From CAZRUM01 sp964603435 (lineage in GTDB: Bacteria; Patescibacteriota; Patescibacteriia; Magasanikbacterales; UBA922), in contig CAZRUM010000004.1 of the NCBI GenBank assembly GCA_964603435.1, positions 1-41,335 on the forward strand: a stretch of DNA of 41,335 bases. The letters are read 5' to 3'. Numbering within the stretch: position 1 is the stretch's first letter; every line of letters begins with the position of its first letter. Shown here one piece after another: positions 39,730 through 41,335 of this stretch. The notes beneath the pieces were generated by a model. That model had not been told where the DNA came from and did not search any database. It saw only the letters and a program-made list of their open reading frames with translations. Both the position numbers and the translations under genes were made by a program.

Positions 39730-39756
39730 AAAACCACCCAATTGGGTGGTTTTTTG
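39730..39756 (+). terminator. Terminator after hup
   Basis: AAACCACCCA/ATTGGGTGGTTTTTT: a perfect stem followed by T6, and symmetric, so it may also end transcripts from the minus-strand tRNA side. Confidence 0.9.
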
Positions 39757-39830
39757 TGTCAGGAGGGAGATTCGAACTCCCGGCCTTAGGGTTATGAATC
39801 CTACGCTCTCACCAACTGAGCTACCCTGAC
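39757..39830 (-). tRNA. tRNA-Met (CAU anticodon)
   Basis: Minus strand starts GTCAGGGTAGCTCAGTTGG and folds into a complete cloverleaf: acceptor GTCAGGG/TCCTGAC (one G-U), D-stem GCTC/GAGC, T-arm GGGAG-TTCGAAT-CTCCC. The anticodon loop is TTCATAA, giving CAU. The last anticodon-stem pair is A-C, a mismatch. CCA is not encoded. Elongator Met is most likely; a CAU tRNA-Ile2 modified to lysidine cannot be excluded. Confidence 0.88.
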
Positions 39831-39855
39831 ATTTTTTATTGTAAACTTTTTCTAG

Positions 39856-40012
39856 TAGCCTCAAGGGGAATCGAACCCCGATTTTATGGATGATCCCGAT
39901 ACCTGTAGCCTCAAGGGGAATCGAACCCCTGTTACATGGATGAGAACCATGAGTCCTAACCACTAGACGATGAGGCCATAAGTATCGGGACTAACCACTA
40001 GACGATGAGGCC
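39856..40012 (-). pseudogene. Split outer tRNA-Glu copy surrounding an intact tRNA-Glu
   Basis: The 3' half (39856-39893) and the 5' half (39991-40012) of a second tRNA-Glu flank the intact one. The 22 bases of the 5' half match the inner gene exactly, and 25 bases at the 3' end (from 39855) match as well. Between the halves and the inner gene lies a perfect 9-bp inverted repeat, TCCCGATAC/GTATCGGGA. The outer copy lacks the 5' half of its anticodon arm, so it is probably a remnant. Confidence 0.7.
39906..39977 (-). tRNA. tRNA-Glu (CUC anticodon)
   Basis: Minus strand begins GGCCTCATCGTCTAGTGG. Acceptor GGCCTCA/TGAGGCT (first pair G-U), anticodon stem CATGG/CCATG with loop TTCTCAT giving CUC, T-arm AGGGG-TTCGATT-CCCCT. 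All arms pair. It is embedded between two halves of a second Glu tRNA copy. Confidence 0.9.
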
Positions 40013-40056
40013 ATTTAGATAGACAAAATTATACATTATCTATCCCCTTTTGTCAA

Positions 40057-41335
40057 TTACCTTGTCTGTGCCACACCATAATATTGCAAAATAAACTTGG
40101 CAATTTTACCAAAAGTAGGAGCAGCTGTAGAGGAGGAATATTTCCTCTCTGGTTTTTCAAACTTTACTATCATGACAAACTTTGGATTGTCTACAGGAGC
40201 AAAACCAACAAAAGAATGGATTGTCTCATCTGTATAGCCACCACGCCCTGCAATTTGCGCTGTACCAGTCTTTCCCGCCACATAATAGCCTGGCACTGCC
40301 GCCCAGCCTGCCTGACCACTATCAATTACATTAACCATCATTCCAGACAAAAGCATACTAGTGCGTTTGTCCAAAATTTGTTTTACTTCTTTTGGTTTTA
40401 TTTTTTCAACTTTACCATCTGAATAACGTATTTCTTCTACTACATACGGTTTCATCATCACACCATCATTGGCAATAGCACCAATAGCTGTGATCATCTG
40501 CAAAGGCGTAGCAGTAATACCCTGACCAAACGAAGCAGTCGCCCCATAACAATCAATCTTGTCACCTTTTTTCTCATATAGAGTATCAATCGTACCTGAC
40601 ACTTCGCTATCTAGACTAATACCTTCCTTTATACCAAAACCAAAATCTTCAATGTAATCAATAAATTTTTTCTTTCCCAGACGCTCAGCTACATAGACCA
40701 TTCCAGTATTAATAGAATTTTCCAAAACCCCAGTCATTGTCTGCCAACCATAAACTTTTTCTCCAGCATTTTTTATTGGAGTCTTGCATAGACCAGACTT
40801 TGCACCAATATCTTCAAAATATGTTTCTGGTGTCAGAACCTCCTCATTTAGAGCAGCTGCCATGGCAATTGGTTTGAAAATTGAACCAGGCTCATAAGGT
40901 GTAAAAATATTTGTATTGTTATAAACGTTAACATCTTCTACCTGATTGTAAGTATTTGGATCAAAATCTGGCAAAGAACACATAGTGCGAATAGCACCAG
41001 TACGAGGATCTAAAATAACTAACGAAGCAGTCTCTGCCCCATATTCTTTGCGAGCACGCTCCAATTCTTCACAGGCCTTGAATTGTAAAGTTCTATCTAG
41101 TGTCAAAACTATATCTGCTCCGTCTTCAGCTGCTTCAAATGAACGCCCCGCCAAAGTTATCAAAGTACCAACTGCACTTTTTTGACCCTGAATAAAACCA
41201 CCTTTGCCAGCCAATTCTTTTTCCCAATAACCTTCTATACCATAACGCCCAATATCATTACCTTCATTATCCTTACCTACAAAGCCAATCGTCTGGGCAG
41301 CTAAATTTGCTTCAGGATAATAACGAAAAGGCTGA
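40057..41335 (-). CDS. ftsI: Penicillin-binding transpeptidase (FtsI/PBP2 type), N-terminal part outside window
   Basis: The frame is open to the right edge, giving 425 visible residues; the N-terminus is missing. The upstream part reads ANLAAQTIGFVGKDNEG and YGIEGYWEKEL, the dimerisation-domain linker typical of FtsI-type class B PBPs. The transpeptidase active site shows SIFK (in EPGSIFKPIAM), the SIN triad (ENSINTGM) and KTG (VAGKTGTAQ). It cross-links septal peptidoglycan outside the membrane. FtsI is the likeliest identity; PBP2 or a sporulation-type relative is possible. It agrees with mpl in showing that the cell makes murein. Confidence 0.92.
   Translation of the reverse strand, partial: QPFRYYPEANLAAQTIGFVGKDNEGNDIGRYGIEGYWEKELAGKGGFIQGQKSAVGTLITLAGRSFEAAEDGADIVLTLDRTLQFKACEELERARKEYGAETASLVILDPRTGAIRTMCSLPDFDPNTYNQVEDVNVYNNTNIFTPYEPGSIFKPIAMAAALNEEVLTPETYFEDIGAKSGLCKTPIKNAGEKVYGWQTMTGVLENSINTGMVYVAERLGKKKFIDYIEDFGFGIKEGISLDSEVSGTIDTLYEKKGDKIDCYGATASFGQGITATPLQMITAIGAIANDGVMMKPYVVEEIRYSDGKVEKIKPKEVKQILDKRTSMLLSGMMVNVIDSGQAGWAAVPGYYVAGKTGTAQIAGRGGYTDETIHSFVGFAPVDNPKFVMIVKFEKPERKYSSSTAAPTFGKIAKFILQYYGVAQTR

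Noticed and set aside
39757..40012. CRISPR array or integration site at the repeated tRNA sequences
   Set aside because: The repeats are halves of tRNA-Glu copies and not evenly spaced units; no integrase or cas gene is present.
1..41335. Recoding of TGA as Gly (as in Gracilibacteria/Absconditabacteria)
   Set aside because: TGA ends genes here (for example at 15582 and at the end of the 36418 gene), and none is needed inside the conserved frames.

Overview
The window looks like part of a chromosome from a low-GC bacterium of the Candidate Phyla Radiation (Patescibacteria, Parcubacteria/Magasanikbacteria-like). This is an inference from gene content, with no marker phylogeny. The pointers are an archaeal-type UMP kinase, an Elp3-type radical SAM/acetyltransferase, a large transketolase, a compact FtsI/RNase Y/HU/RarA core set, A/T-rich gene leaders with almost no Shine-Dalgarno (SD) sequences, and ordinary use of TGA as a stop.

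Layout. 1-5170: murein ligase mpl (cut by the left edge), a Nudix gene, a LysW-like zinc ribbon, a PLP enzyme, then a back-to-back pair of a Trm9-like methyltransferase and elp3. 5167-8320: DMT transporter, Nudix, glyA, tsaE. 8366-14991: mostly minus strand, with an acidic unknown, maf, queH, rarA, a phospholipase D-like enzyme, pyrH, a small membrane protein and a metallo-beta-lactamase protein. 15042-15875: a GC-richer operon of three small unknown genes on the plus strand, each with a strong SD. 16184-24674: methyltransferase, membrane-only comEC, a giant leuS (about 1153 aa), suhB, two small unknowns and a Glu/Leu dehydrogenase. 24906-28930: DUF4349 protein, trxA, an unknown and infB. 29189-30691: a strikingly GC-rich POT-family transporter. 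31032-35988: unknown, aminotransferase, transketolase, methyltransferase. 36093-36642: two GC-richer small genes with strong SDs. 36721-39711: truB, rny, hup. 39757-40012: tRNA-Met and a tRNA-Glu embedded between two halves of a second tRNA-Glu copy. 40057 to the right edge: ftsI/PBP2.

Themes. (1) Translation and tRNA maturation dominate: leuS, infB, tsaE (t6A), queH (queuosine), elp3 plus Trm9-like (wobble-uridine side chain), truB and the tRNAs. (2) leuS carries two complete extra enzyme-like domains in frame, a Nudix domain inside the editing domain and an RBBP9-type alpha/beta hydrolase after the 'GAPIP' motif. (3) The region is invaded by several families of short palindromic repeats, many inserted in frame inside conserved genes (mpl, elp3, tsaE, rarA, comEC, leuS, a methyltransferase). 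(4) Native genes have A/T-rich leaders, while the GC-richer islands carry textbook SDs or foreign-looking composition, suggesting recent acquisition.

Best candidates for something new are the LeuRS with Nudix and hydrolase insertions, the nested tRNA locus, the Elp3/Trm9 pair and the SD-rich islands of small unknown proteins.
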